Assembly (NCBI RefSeq): GCF_032118995.1
Contig: NC_092648.1
Span: 20,488,450-20,552,449 of the forward strand
Direction of reading: 5' to 3'
Length of the DNA: 64,000 bases
DNA from: Asterias amurensis
Lineage: Eukaryota > Echinodermata > Asteroidea > Forcipulatida > Asteriidae
Shown here: piece by piece, positions 11,180 through 25,300 of the stretch
Layout: each line of letters opens with the position of its first letter
Numbering within the stretch: the first letter of the stretch is position 1
Program-made: the position numbers and the translations under genes
Notes under the pieces: generated by a model
What the model was told of the DNA's origin: nothing
The model's input: only the letters and a program-made list of their open reading frames with translations
Database searches by the model: none

Positions 11180-11325
11180 CTACCCAAAGAAACAAGGTAC
11201 TTCTGAGACTGTTCGCCAGTGTTCTCGTTCAGCACGGGTGGTTTTAAGGTCACGACAGCTTGTGTTTTAACGATTGGTGAGGGATTGAAGTTGTCCTCGA
11301 ATCCCATTTTACCGTAGTCAGCCAT
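11180..11325 (-). CDS. Candidate upstream coding exon (possible DUS4L N-terminus)
   Basis: An ATG-started open stretch reading MADYGKMGFEDNFNPSPIVK and ending QKYLVSLG. Two donors overlap. GTAGTG after 11180 gives phase 2 and joins the DUS4L acceptor at 9067 in frame, which would make a 403-aa protein. GTAGGT after 11184 gives phase 1 and would run to a stop soon after that junction, leaving a short upstream frame. I recognise no domain. It could also be the first exon of another gene whose other exons I did not find. Confidence 0.4.
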
Positions 11326-11329
11326 TTTA

Positions 11330-12822
11330 GTTTGTACCATGTGTTGCGCACATAGCTAGCTAGCTGGAGAGGAGGTATGACGCGCCAATTGTGTTTTTAT
11401 TAACTATAATGCAACATTGTTAAAACTTTTTACAACGTGCGAGATGGTGCGAGGGTGCAACCGCGACACCATTCGAATGTTGAGATCCAGTCTTTTTTTA
11501 AAATAACATTTGGAATAAGTTAAAGTGTTGATTATGTTTCCTTCACAAATGTGAGAATTCAAAGATGTACACATATCGCACATATCGATCTCTGATGCAA
11601 CCAAAGGGCCATGGCTTCGATTCTTTCTTGTTGGATCATTACTTTTCGGGATTGTTAATATTACTCTTTGGAAAATAGTTCCTTGGAGTTCATTGGCACT
11701 TGATTTTGAGTATTTGCGGGTAGGTAGGCATGCTCTTAGGCTAGGCCTACGCATGATAGTTAGATCCGTTTGTGGTGTTATTTGAGCGTAAATCGAAGAC
11801 ACGTGCACCTCAATGGAATTCCAACTGGAAAAACCGTCGAGTTAAGTTGTCGATAAACAATGGTTTTTATTATAATAAAATATATTTTTTAACAATTTCG
11901 GAGCATTTTATTTGTTATTTTCAGCATTTAGGAGGGGTTCATGGCTTCTATTTGATTGCTACTATTTAACCACGGAGAAAAAATATTTAGCCAAGTTCAC
12001 CATCCTATCCCAATACGCCTTATACATGTACATGGACCGTCAGCAAATCATAACACGGAAACAAAAGTCGACTAAAAACGTACAGTGACACATGTAAGCG
12101 TGCCCCAGAAATGTACTGTCGGAATACATAAAAATGCCGTATTTTTAATTAAGAAATCAGTGTAATTCAAACTCGGCGGAAAATTTTTCACCAATTTGTA
12201 GGAGAGACCACAGGAAGGCAATTTACCAAGCAAAGGCTGTCTGGTCACTACAGGTCTGTATACATATTCACAAATCATGGAATCAACACATGAGAAAAAA
12301 GACTGACTTCACACATCCTATGTTTTAACAATTCAATATAATTGAGAATAAATTTGAGAATATATACACTTGAATTTTGATTTATTTTTCCACTTTACAG
12401 GCATATACAATAACATGTTTGTTTTCACACCAATGCCAGATTAATTATCTTGATAAGAAACAGTAAATTACATCAGAAAGGCACTGAAATGGGGCTTGTT
12501 GATTATTGCAACGTCTATTAATTTTGTATGCATTTCATATTCATTTATGTGAGGGTATACATCACACATGCAAGTGCTTTACAAAAACATTCTATGATTT
12601 TGTTGACTTAGTGCTACATCATACATGGTGGTTAATTGCATTGTCATATCCATGTGACCAAAAGTTCCTTAAATGAAAAAGAGAATAACACTAAAAACAA
12701 AAAGAACCCCCAAACCAGATAAGTGTTACAGTTAGAAAATAGACGTTTCTTTTTGCTTAACAATTACTTTTACGACACCTCTTGATCGATCAGGTCCATT
12801 TAGCAGGATGCAAAACCACTAT
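11330..12822. other. Intergenic region
   Basis: The 134-codon minus frame at 11404-11808 has no recognisable sequence and no gene-like context, so it is not called. A minus-strand AATAAA at about 12377-12384 may end the PPP1R36 transcript. Otherwise nothing is seen. Confidence 0.35.
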
Positions 12823-13140
12823 GAGCAAGTTCGGGTGTGCACAATGGTTAACTAAAGGTTGACCATTTTGACTCGAACCCAGGCTGGTCCACCATTGGTT
12901 GACTACTGTGGTCGACCATTTGGAGCCAGCCTCGAGACCATGGTTTCTTCACTGGTCCCAACAGCATGTTCCATTCTAACATGTGTTAAGCGCAGAGGGG
13001 AACCAGTGACACTTTAGAGAAAAGGTGGAAGGTTGACTAGACTTGCTCCAAGTCGTTCGGGTGAGTACGTCATTGCGCATGTGCGTTGCTAGTCTGTGGT
13101 CGACCACTGGTGGACTAAATGTGCGCACTCGAACTTGCTC
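12823..13140. mobile_element. 318-bp MITE with GAGCAAGTTCG ends
   Basis: The terminal inverted repeats are about 21 bp. The left starts GAGCAAGTTCGGGTGTGCAC and the right is the complement of GAGCAAGTTCGAGTGCGCAC. Both flanks read TAT, consistent with a TA or TAT target duplication (Tc1/mariner- or PIF-like). The interior contains repeated GGTTGAC/GTCGACC blocks and no open frame. Confidence 0.7.
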
Positions 13141-13263
13141 TATATATTATTAACTGCACAAACGCCATCATAATCATGAGCTGACAAATTACTCTAAAAC
13201 GTCTGGACTTTTTCTATTGGAAATGGTTTTAAGCAAACTGCTACATAAAGCTTGCTTCCTTTT

Positions 13264-13341
13264 TCTACATGTCATCATCATCATCAGTGAAGATTTCTGT
13301 TGTTGCTTGGGACATGTCAGTATGGTGCCGGCTCAAACCCA
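13264..13341 (-). other. Last exon of PPP1R36, reading frame uncertain
   Basis: A strong acceptor (T-rich tract then CAG) ends at 13342. In the phase given by exon 14 the frame stops at 13317 after eight residues. In another frame it reads LSRHHTDMSQATTEIFTDDD and ends DDM before a stop at 13264, which looks protein-like. A 25-nt candidate exon at about 13547-13571 (YGTPSPEH in one frame) and another near 14770-14812 could shift the phase, but no combination I tried with strong splice sites reaches that frame. Confidence 0.4.
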
Positions 13342-16300
13342 CTGAAAAAAAAAAAAAAAGTGTTAAAAATGCATATTATAGTAAAGGCTGCAGTCCTTCA
13401 ATCTACAGACATTTTGAAACAAGAGAGACTGGTTCGTGTTAAGTAATATTTCAAAGTATTTGTGAATAGTTTTCCCCCTTTTTATATAATTTTAAGAAAA
13501 CATGTAAATATGAATAAAAACAATTTTTTCATACCATGTTCAGGACTTGGAGTTCCATACTGTGAACTACAAATAAAAAGAGAAAATAAAGGTTTCAGAG
13601 GACAAGATTTAACTACACACAAAAATAGTTCAAGCATCCCTTAATTTTGTTTTTTTCAATTACGGTTTTACTAGTATAAACACACATAGACAAGGAACAA
13701 GTGATGCAAACTTTAGTGTTGCTGTGTTTTAAGCGTGTCAGTGAAAAGTAGCAATAACAAAAATAAAACCAAGAAAGAAATTGAAAGCTTTGCTCGGTGA
13801 AGTTGTTGATAACAATGAAATTCACACTATCACAGCAAGGTCAAAATCAATCCAAGAAAAATTCAACCAATTGCTTGAGAAATAATTTAAATTTATTTTT
13901 ATTTAACGCTATGATTGTGAGAAAGTTAAGCTTCTGTGATATTTCTCCACTGGACTAAAATACACTACGTGTCTTAATAATAGTAGAGCGAACTAACCAC
14001 TTCCAGCTCTCCCTAATTTTACAGAAAGTTCCCTGAAAATGTTCTGATAAACAAATTAAAAAATCTCTCTGACTGTGGAAACTTTCCCCGTATTTTGCTG
14101 AATGTAATTCTCAATAACTCCCCGATTAATGTACAAAAATATCCCTGATTGCAAGATGCAAATGTTGGCAGCTATGGTCGTAAATATTTTCAGTTCATTT
14201 AGCAGGGAGTAAAACATTGAGGGAAAGATTTGGGTTTATTTTAAATGCCAAATCAGGTTTTTCCTAAGCTTCTATGTATACAGATGTAACACAGTGAATG
14301 CAAATGAAATCAGTGTACAGTGTACAATGTGCAGGCATCAAGTGGGAATTGTGCTTTCTTGACGACACCCGTCGATTGGTGTTGTGATTAGTACGTATCC
14401 CACACCCACAAGGCTGTCAAATCACACTCTCAGGAGTCATCACAGTTAAAACAAAATCTTGATTATGACGTGGATTAAAAATTCCCAAAGTCAGTAACCC
14501 AGTGCAGTCAAAGCATGTAACAACAATTATGTGAAATATTCCACACGAGAGAAACATATGGACAATTCTTACTCTACGTCCAAGTCAAGGATTGCTACAC
14601 AGACTGGCACTTAAGCAAAAAGAGAAAATTTCATCAACATTCTGGTGAGGCTTTACGTTATTTTGTAAGATTCACTTGGAAAGTTAACAATAAAAGGATT
14701 GGATGTTTTTCCTCCCCAAACACAGTGCTTCACAGAACTGCTTCATATTATTTCTTGTGCAGAAACAGCTAACCTGCCACAAATCCATGTGCTCGTACAT
14801 TTTTATCGTGACTGGTCACCTGCAAATATTTGCCTCGACAGTACTTTCTGTTTGGCAGCTCTATGATTTTAAGTGATTGGCCGACATAAAAACAAAGCAT
14901 TTTAGGGCGTCATATAGGATGAACCGTCACCTATTCCACTGGATAATAACTCTCAAAAAGCCAACAATCTCAAGGAGCTTCTGGGAAGTGTATCTTCAGT
15001 GCATGAGGAGCGCTCAGAAAAACATTTTTCCTAGGCTCCCACTTAAATCTTCAATTTAGCTCACCCATCCAGGTGAGGTCGGGAAAACTATCAGTGTGAT
15101 AAATAATGGTGTAATATCTGCAGCTAATTGTTTAATGTTGGAAACGAAATGTACATGTTAGCAGTGTTGTTGTTTGTGTTTTGATGTTGGTTTTCTTTGT
15201 TGTTTGTTGCTAGTGTGTTGTTGTTGATCTAGTTGTTGATACTGTTGTTGATAAACTTGCATGTACCCTTACCTTGATTTCTGGTCCTCATCATTCTCTT
15301 CATCCTGCTCTGAGCCTAGAGGCGCAAGCGTCAATGTGTTGAATTGGTCCAAAGGCTCTCCTATGATTCCAACTCTGTAATACATTAAAGGAACAGTATC
15401 ACGGAAGAGTACTGATACATTCATTTAATTCAGCTACAGTTTTCACAATACATATCTTAAGACTACTGTTCTAAGTGACTAATTCAAATCCAGTCAATCA
15501 ACAGTTATATTCATATTGGTGGAAAGAGGGGAATAATAAACACATTAAGTGCAATTATTTAAGTCAAAGACAGTCGAGAAGAGGTCAAGAAAATAATGAA
15601 CGAAAACAAAATGAAGAAAATATAATGTAATGAATACAGAAGCCAGAAAGGCTTGTTTTGAAATGGCCAACAAATACAAACAATCTTACACAAAGAGGAA
15701 GAAGCAAAATACAATAATAATATTATGATAATACAACTAAAATGAAGGTGGTATACGAACAGAGTTTTGAAGATAAGGAACAGACAGGAATGCATAAAAG
15801 AAAGGCATGGTCTGAATATAGAAGCATATGCTCAGAGTTTAATAAAAAAACAGGACACAACGAAATGATGATAATGGGCATTTTTAAAGTGTGCCAAAAT
15901 GTCTGTCAAAGCAGCTAACATTTTAAGACAGGTATGCCAAGTTTTTGAACTATGTGTCTACTGTCTAATATAGCACCTTGTAAAGGTGTACAAGATGATG
16001 TGACACAATCTACAGCCAACCATGCCAGAAACACAACGGTGAACCCTTTTCTTGGTGTACTGAGCCCAATTTCATAGAACTGCTCAGCACAACAATTTGT
16101 TTAGCATAAAATTTCTTCCTCCATAAAAACAGGGTTACCAACCAAATTTCCACGTGATTTTCAGGATAAGCAAACAACAGCTGAATACCAGTAACAAGCA
16201 ATATAAAACAAATGGAAATTTGGTTGGTTAGTCTGTTTTTATCGAGGAAGAAATTTCATGCTCAGCAAATTTTTGTGCTTAGCAGCTCTATGAAATTAGG

Positions 16301-19300
16301 CCCTGGTTTCATTTACATGCATTACACAACAAACGGAACTCTTCGGCTTTAAGTTCTACCTGAAGGCTAAAGCAATATTGGTTACGTGCCTTACTTAAGA
16401 ACACAAATTTCCAGACAGGGACTCAAACTCTGCTGATCACAAACACCAGAGCTTAATTCCGGTGTGCTAGACCACTCCGTAAAGACAAGCCAATGATAAC
16501 GATAAATTTGTAAGCAAGAAAAAACATTTTAAAATTTTAAAATACTGACCTGTGGTTCAATCTGACCTTTCGACCTGACTCATATTCCTGTTGTGGGCCA
16601 GTCTGGTTTCTGAAAAAAACAAAAACAAACCCATAAAAGTAAAGAGATTTGTGTCTTATTTAGTTTTACCCTCAACCCCGTGAGAAAGGGATATCGTGAG
16701 GCATGATTTCCACTACCTGCTGTCCCTCTTAATACTGGTGAAACAAACCATATCATGGTAAGTGCATGCCTATGCACACACATAATGGACTGGCTGGGTG
16801 GATATTCACATCAGCTTTAAACCAGGTTGGCCAGGCCAGGCCAGAAAAAAATTGGCATGTGTACACGTCGTCTAACATGAAGTGGTTAAAGGAAAATTCT
16901 ACTGAGGAGCACCAATGTTACTTACCCTTGGGCATCCAGAGTCATTCTCTCAAACAAATAATCATTCTTCTCCTTAGGTGTAGGAAGTAACGACACAAGG
17001 ACTGGTGAACGTTGACTAGTGTGGAGGAAAAAAAGAAGAGAAACTGGTGTAACATGAATTCTCAACAGAAGTGAATTATTCCATTCCTCAATAGTATTAT
17101 CATTTGGTTAAATATTGATTCTGATCTAAACATTTAAAATACTGAAACTTCCTTCATAAGTTTGGTTCAAAGGAAAATACAGTTTTGAGTGTGTCATGAA
17201 ATGATTAAACTTACGTTATTATCTGTGTAATTGCTGGACGTTTCCTGAAGCAAAATGAAAAAAATAAAAATTTAAATTTAATATTTAAAACCAAAATTAT
17301 AAATCAAAATAATAATTCTGTTATTTTAGCAATCTTCATTAAAATTTATAACATCTGAATACAAAAAATAAAAATAAACAGCATTTGTGCCTTATGCAAT
17401 GCTCAAAACAATTTTACAAATAATACATAAATCAACAAATATTTAATACAGAAATATACAACAACAAAATCATCAGAATGCAGAACAACTGAAATACATC
17501 AAGAGTAAAAAACACAACTTAAAAAGTTTTACAAAATAGAACTCATTTCAATGAAGAAATGACAAACTGGCAATGCCGAGAAAGAAGAATGGCATCATTT
17601 AATGGCAAAGTATACTTTTGGTTTTAGTCCTATATGTAGATGTATAATAAAACAAACATATAAGTTCACGCAGTAGGAACAATCTCTAATAGGAATATAC
17701 AATCTAAGAAGAATAACTGACAGTAAGTTTAAAGTTTCGGGGCATAAAACATTATATATTTTTTACATAACAACATAACTTTGAAGTTTAAATGTTTCTC
17801 AAAACGCTTTATCAAAATGCTGCTGTAGGCTTCTCACCAAAAGTTTTTATTGCCATTTGTTTTAAGGGTGATTACCAACAAATTCAATTCACTTCAATTA
17901 ACATTTAGTTTCTTTATGTTGACAAAAGGAGAATAATAAACAACAAATCAAGTACTAATAGTTAAGTCAAAGACTGTCAAGAACAGGTCAAGAAAATAAT
18001 AAATGAAAATGAAAACAAAGGGGACGAAACAAAATATAACAGTAATATGATATTACAGCTAAAATACAGTTGGTATTATAACAACAACGAAGACGGGGTT
18101 TTGAAGATAAGCAACAGGCAGGAATGCACACCAGAACTGAGCTGAGTATTGGGAAACCAGGGGTGGATTTCACAAAGAGTTAAGAATAGTCTTATCCTAA
18201 GTCAGGACGAGTTACCCGTCCTAACTTAGGACTAGCCATACATTTTTAATATCTTCTAGGACTTGTTGCACCCCAAGTAATCAAAAATGATTACCACGGA
18301 AGCTGCTACACTAAGTTAGGACTTGTCCTAACTCTTTGTGAAATCGACCCTCCAGCAGTGTTCTAAAAGAGGTCGTAAACCGACCCAAATACCCTCCCTT
18401 TAAACTCACAATTTCTTCCTCCTGTACTCGGCTGGTGAGATGAGTTTCTTCTTGTGTAAGTCAGTGTCCATCTGTTCCTCTCGATCCTTTGCATCCGCAT
18501 CCTCCTCAGGGGCATTCTTGATGCGCAGAGCTGGGTTGAAGACGTCTGATCTTAACATTCTGAAGTCAAACATTGCGGTTAAACAATTTTCATTTAGAGA
18601 GGTTTGCAGGGACACCAGTCTTGGTTTCAAGACTATGGTACGTGTGGGTACACACAACCATTGTTCAGATCTATATACAATGCACACTGTACATGTTTTC
18701 AATGATTAAACAAAGAGGGGGTGCTTTTTTGTAACTTTGTTCCCTGGTTACCACCAAGGGTGAGATTTAGATGTCGGTTGGGAAAATAACACTAGCCATA
18801 GCATCATCTTTTTTTATTCATTACAAATGCAGTGACACAGATCTGAACACTGGTTGGAACATTGGTGACCGTGTGCACGCAAATGCCCTGGGCCCAATTT
18901 CATAGAGCTGCGAAGCACAAAAATTTGCTAAGCATGAAATCTCTTTCCCGATAAAAACAGGATTACCAGCCAAATTTCCATTTGTTACATGGTGCTTGTT
19001 TCTGGTATTCAGCTTTTGTTTGCTGATCCTGAAAAATCACATGGAAATTTGGTTGGTAAACCTGTTTTTATCAAGGAAGAAATTTCATGCTAAGCAAATG
19101 TTTGTGCTTAGCAGCTCTATGAAATTGGGCCCTGGTCTTGGGACCAAGACTTTGGGAATAATCTCTCTTTTGTGTTGTAGCTCTAAATAAACCGGTGGTG
19201 TACAACTAACTGTAAACAGTTCAATCCGTATGTTCTGAATGTCTTCAAGAAAATTTTCCTATTCTTGTTAGTTTTTGTGGATGAGACACTGCTCAATGAT

Positions 19301-22300
19301 GCATGGCAGACATTTTTGAACAAATTAAACAAAAAAAGAAAATAATTAACTATTAAAATTGAAACTGCTTACCAACCCAAATGATAGGTGGTATAAATGT
19401 AAAAATATCTCCTGGTCTGATATTTTAACGCTAGTAGAAAGTCAAGGGCCAAATAAAAGAAAACTCACCTTCCCATCTCTTTGTTAATGAGCTCATAATC
19501 TTTGCGGCGAAACACAATCCAAACCAAATGGACACAAAATCTGTACAGTGTCTGCAAATTATGTATAATAAAAGTACATAAAAATTCAGATGAAAAAAAG
19601 GCAACGTAGAACTAGATTTTACACTTCTGTCCGTTATTATAAAATGCCACTGAAATGGATTTTCATCCCCACTGTTGGTCATATTCCTAATCTGCAGTTT
19701 GATTATATGGTCCAAGCTTATTTCTTTTAGCCTGGGCTGATTTCTTTCAGCCTCCTTCTTTCACACTGACAGTATTATAAAGATAATGTTGTTATCTGTT
19801 ATCAATGAAACATACATTACCTCATAAATATCTCTGTCTTTGTAAGTTGATGACACTCTCTCACTGTTCAAAAAATGAAAAAAAAACCAACGGTTTGAAA
19901 AGCTTTATAGGTAATGTCTCCATTTCCACCTCGAGGAATCCCTGCCTTGGTTATTGGCATTCTCAATTCTTAAGATCAACTTTGTTTCAAAATCCTAACT
20001 GTGGAGTTCCCTTGTAATTTGGAATAAGACAACAGAGAGTTACAAGTTACAACAGTTGAGGCTGAGTTTAAGTTGCTTCAGTTAGAAAATATTTGGTGAC
20101 AATAACAGAAATTTGATAAATATACACCTAAAATTGAATTGAACCAAATTGAATTTAATTTGCTAATTGTGAAGCCAATGACTCTCTGAAAAGCAAATCT
20201 TTTCATCACTGTACTAGCCAAGAAATCAATGGTGAGAAGAAAAGCAGGAAAGACATCCTTCTTCATCAACACAATCCAACAGCATATTCCCTGCAACTGT
20301 TACAGTACCACACGTAAGGAAGGTAGTTTTAGCACTTAAAGACTAACTAATTACATAAAAAAAGTGCATGAGCTTTGGTAGCAACAGATGAAGTATTTGT
20401 TTCTAAAGCTCATGCAGTTTTTTTATGTAGTAAGTAAGTCTTTAAAGTGCTGCCACTATCTCCCTTGTTTATCTATCAGACTAACACAACTACTTTTAAG
20501 TTTAATTTCACAATAGTAAAGAGACGAACCTTCCACATCCCATGTGATGATGATCTGGTAATCCTAGGCCCAAGATGAGAACGCAGTAACTCTTGGCTAA
20601 TTTATGCTGAGCTGCCTCCATGCGAGACGTAATCTCTGCCATTGCTTTCTTCTCTGCCTGACTCGGTTCACTACAGAAATGTCATCAAAGGACACAAAAT
20701 GTTTGTCAGCACCATAGAAATATCTCATTATGTTGAAAAGTGTAGCTAGAGTACCAAAGTAAAGCCCGGTTCATACTTCTTGCGAATGCAAAGCGAATTT
20801 CGACGTCACAGGACTGTTTTTGCAGTGCAAACTGTGATGTCAAAATAAGTATCGCCTTTCGTGTTAGCACAAAGTATGAACCGGGCTTAACTTTATTATG
20901 CTCCGATCTCTCTGATCATTCAGGAAAAAATGCCCTCTCCTGAAAATGATCAGAGAATGACTGCTGTATGTTCTGACACCCTCATGTTCGGACAACCCTT
21001 ACTTCTGACTAGAGTTAGAGTTAGGGGGTTAGGGTTAAGGTTAGGACTGGGATTAGGATAATACATCAGGGGGGTCGCAACACAGCTTTAGCAGCTCTAT
21101 GAAATTGGGCCATGGTTTTGGTTTTATAGTGTCATGAAGTACTTAGCCAAGCTTAATCATTGCAACATGAATCAATGGGAAAAACAAACAAACAAACAAA
21201 CAAACAAACAAGCAAACAAACAAACATGAACTTACGTTGTCATCGTCTTTGGTTTACTCTCCAAAACAATTTGCTCAAAAAACGATGAGAAATAGTTGAG
21301 AAGACCGAGAAGAAACTCATCAAACTGATCCAATCTGAAATCAAAACACAGATTATAAAATGGATTCTCATGAAAAAATAGAAGCTTTTTTAGACACAAC
21401 AACAATGACTAGATTTGGGTGTAGCGTGTTAAGGAGTGTTGTTTGCATTTAAGTAGCCTACTGATGAGTGAGTGTGGGTTCAAATCCAGGTCATGATACT
21501 TGGGTTCTTGGGCAAGGGCACTTAACTTTAAACTCATCACCCAAGAGTATATGGGCACCTGAGAGGGTAGAGTTTATTTATTTCAATGATAAGAACACAA
21601 TAAACGCCTACAATTAATAGCTATTCAGAGTAATTTGACAAGTCATTGCATCAAAATTGGGATTGAGTTCACAAAAGTTGTATCTTTGAGAAATACATGA
21701 ATAAGAAGTGATACTTGTGCAGATACATGTATTCAACAGAACAGTATACTTACTCATAGAGACACATCTCAAATGAATGTGTTTGGACATTGACTTCAAT
21801 CAGTAAGGACAGGACAACAGCTGCAGAAAATAAAGAAATTATAATTTATAAAAAGCATTAAAAGTATTAAAATAACATTGCTGCCAAATTGCAAATTGCA
21901 AATGGCATAAATTAAATGGCATATTATAACAAAAATTCTTGTCAATTTGAACTTGTGCTTTTGTCAAGAAAAATTACATGCTTGTCTCAAATTAGTTCTG
22001 AAGTTTCTGGTAAAAATTCCAAGACCAAATGTCAAACTGAAATGAGGTTTACACACTGTATTGTTACTTGGCAGCTCAGGTGGTGATTTCACAAAGGACT
22101 ATAAAGAATGATCTAAACTGCCAAACGATTTTAATTGCTAAGCAAATTGTGATGTCACAATACAAATCACTATTGTAATACTGTAAAACAAATCTCATCA
22201 TAAAAAATGAATCTTAGTGCTTTGTAAAATTGAGTGCAAAATTTAAATAGACCCCTTGCATATGTCACCATTGCATGCTAAGGTCAAACAATAGAAAGGA

Positions 22301-25300
22301 GAGCTAAGCATGTATGCACCATGCATACCTCTCAGCCAAAGAGGTCTTCATTTGACTTCAGTGAGGGGGTTCAGGCCTGTGTATGCTTCGTTGTTGAAAG
22401 GGCAAGGGCACAGAGGCATTTTCTCTTTGGTGAAGGGCACCCTATGGGGAAATTGTAAATTTCTAATTGAGCATTTCAAGTGCACCAAGGCAATTACCAA
22501 GGCAGGGGCCTCCTTGAAGTATCAGGCCTGTGGGCTATTGAAACATGCATGGGGCCTATTGGATGAGACAGAAATATAACGCTGACTTACATTTGACTCT
22601 TTGAAGAGTGACGGTTGTTTCTTTGGTAGCTTTTGATCGTGCAGACTTTGATGTTAGTCCCCCCTGCCTGGCTCCTTTGGAGGCTAACCCTTGTCCTCTG
22701 TCCACATCATAACGTACTGATTGGGCTCTGAAAAGAATGATTTAAGTACAGCTGTTTCAATGAAAGCTTTTCAAGAAAAGGTCAAGTCACTTTTAATATA
22801 AAGGCTTGAATGGAAATGTAAACAAACAATAAGATAATAACAACAACAACAAATTGAACCACATTGATCAATCACCATCAAACTCGCTTCTTAAAAAAGG
22901 TATTGATAAAAAGCTTTTAAAGTCCAATTTAAAAATAATTTGCCAAAAATTCTAAGCAAACATAATCAAGTAATGGACCACATGGGAAACTGACTGGGTA
23001 AACTTGAAATCATATTGGGTTGAACAAATATGAAATGTTATTAATACAAAAACATTAAACAATTACCTGTCTTTCTTTCCTGGGTTGTCATTGAATGTGA
23101 TGTTCTTCTTTCTGTGTCCTTTCTTATCCTTCTGATCATTTGATGGATTAGCACTTTACAAAAATAAAAAATAAATAAAAATTGAGAAATTATATATCAT
23201 AAATTGCGGTTTGCAAGAATGCTTCTTATGGCGTTGATGTTGATACATCTGTTCATTGGTTTACCAATAAGAAAATAGTTAGCTGTTGCAAACCTCTGGA
23301 CCTATGGTATAAATGCAAATAGTAGTTAGTGGCCTGACGTTTTGACCCTAAAAAGACAATATTAGGATAAAACGTCAGGCCACTATCTATTTTTAAATAG
23401 TGATAATAATGACAATAGTTAACATTCAACACGCCATGTCTGTCAGAATTGAGTGAATGAAAAATATCAATCTTACTGATTGAGTTTAGAACTATGGAAG
23501 AAGAATTTTGAATTGTGTACTTGAGGTGCAAGTTTATAAATAAGGACAAACACTGCATAACTGCACTGGAATTTCAAAATGAAATAATGATAAATGAGAA
23601 CTAGTCAACAAGATTGATATTTGTAAGTGTGATGATATTTTTGACTGATAAACAAAATAAGGAACACCAACAGAATTGTTTTATCATAGTCACAATAGAT
23701 TGATGTTTTTGGTTTAAAAGACTCTCTTATTTGGGAAGGTTAAAACCTAGACCAAAATAATTACCAAAACTTCTCTACTCAGTTAAGTGTGAAGAAGAAA
23801 TTGTGTGGTAACTTATTGAGCCTCCATTTAAAAAAAGTTACCCTGTTGACAATATGAATGTGACAAAATAAGAGATTGATTTATGTTGATGAAATCTGCA
23901 CAAAAAAAGTGATTCATATTAATGGTTGTTAGATCATAGAATTTGAGTGAAAATTAAATGTTCATGAATGTACATGTGTACATAGGAAGTTTGTTTTCAA
24001 TTTAATTAATACAAACTGACAAATTCTAAAAATAATTTTCATCTGATGGTATCTCTGCATTTGTGGTCATAATGATGGAGAATGAGATGAAATGATGAAA
24101 ATGAAATGAAATTATGACAGAGTTATTGGGCGATTTTTAAATTAATTGGGCAATAATAATGTGCCCACCAAAACTCTTTGTGCAGTTAAACAAGTGCTAT
24201 GTATGCTAGCATTAGTCACTGCATAAAATGAAATGGAGTGAAAATATGCAGGAATCATGGAATGTGATGACAATTGTGAAAAAAATGTTAAACAAAACGA
24301 CATGACTGAATATGATCTTTCACCTGTTGGGCATCGGTGTGCGATAACTAATGGATGAATGTAGAATGAAAATGATAAAATGTAAGGGTGTCAAACAATT
24401 TATTTAATCATAAATTATAAGTCGTACATTTTTCCGTGTAGTGCAAATAAATTCCCATCGCTAAGAAGAACTTGAAGTTGAAGGGATTACAAAAAATGCT
24501 ACATTTAACTTTTACAAAAAACTGTACTGTTAAGGATTGGAAAGGATACACAAATCTTGGCATAATTTTAGTCTAATGAGTAAAACTTTAAAGGCAGTGG
24601 ACACTATTGGTAATTACTCAAAATAATTATTAGCATAAAACCTTCGAGGCCCCCTACTTGGTAACGAGTAATGGGGAGAGGTTGGTGGTATAAAACATTG
24701 TGAGAAACGGCTCCCTCTAAAGTGGAGTAGTTTTCGAGAAAGAAGTAATTTTCCACGAATTTGATTTTGAGACCTCAGATTTAGAATTTGAGGTCTCGAA
24801 ATCAAGCATCTGAAAGCACACAACTTCGTGTGACAAGGGCGTTTCTTTCATTATTATCTCACAACTTTGATGACCGATTGAGCTCAAATTTTCACAGGTT
24901 TGTTGTTTTATGCATATGTTGAGATACAGCAAGTGAGAAGGCTGGTCTTTGACAATAAGTTCATAACAAAACAAGTCAAACTCAGACCACTAGATTGCTG
25001 CTGGAGCCATGGAGGTAGAAATAGACATTACTTTACTTTTATATTGATTGAACAAACAAAAATGTTAAATCTATGTTTAAAAAAAAGATCCATTCATTAA
25101 TAATAAGTAAACTTTTTGTAAGTTATACATGTCATAACCGGGGGAAAAAAAATTAACACGCCGTATAAAAAATTTTGGCTTCGCCCGGGCTCGAACCGGG
25201 GACCTTCTGCGTGTAAAGCAGACGTGATAACCACTACACTACGAAACCACCTTGCTACATAGGAAGAAATATTGCTTTATAAACAATGCAGACTAACCTT

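Noticed and set aside
11404-11808. 134-codon minus-strand frame
   Set aside because: No recognisable domain, no splice or start context, and unremarkable composition; judged chance.
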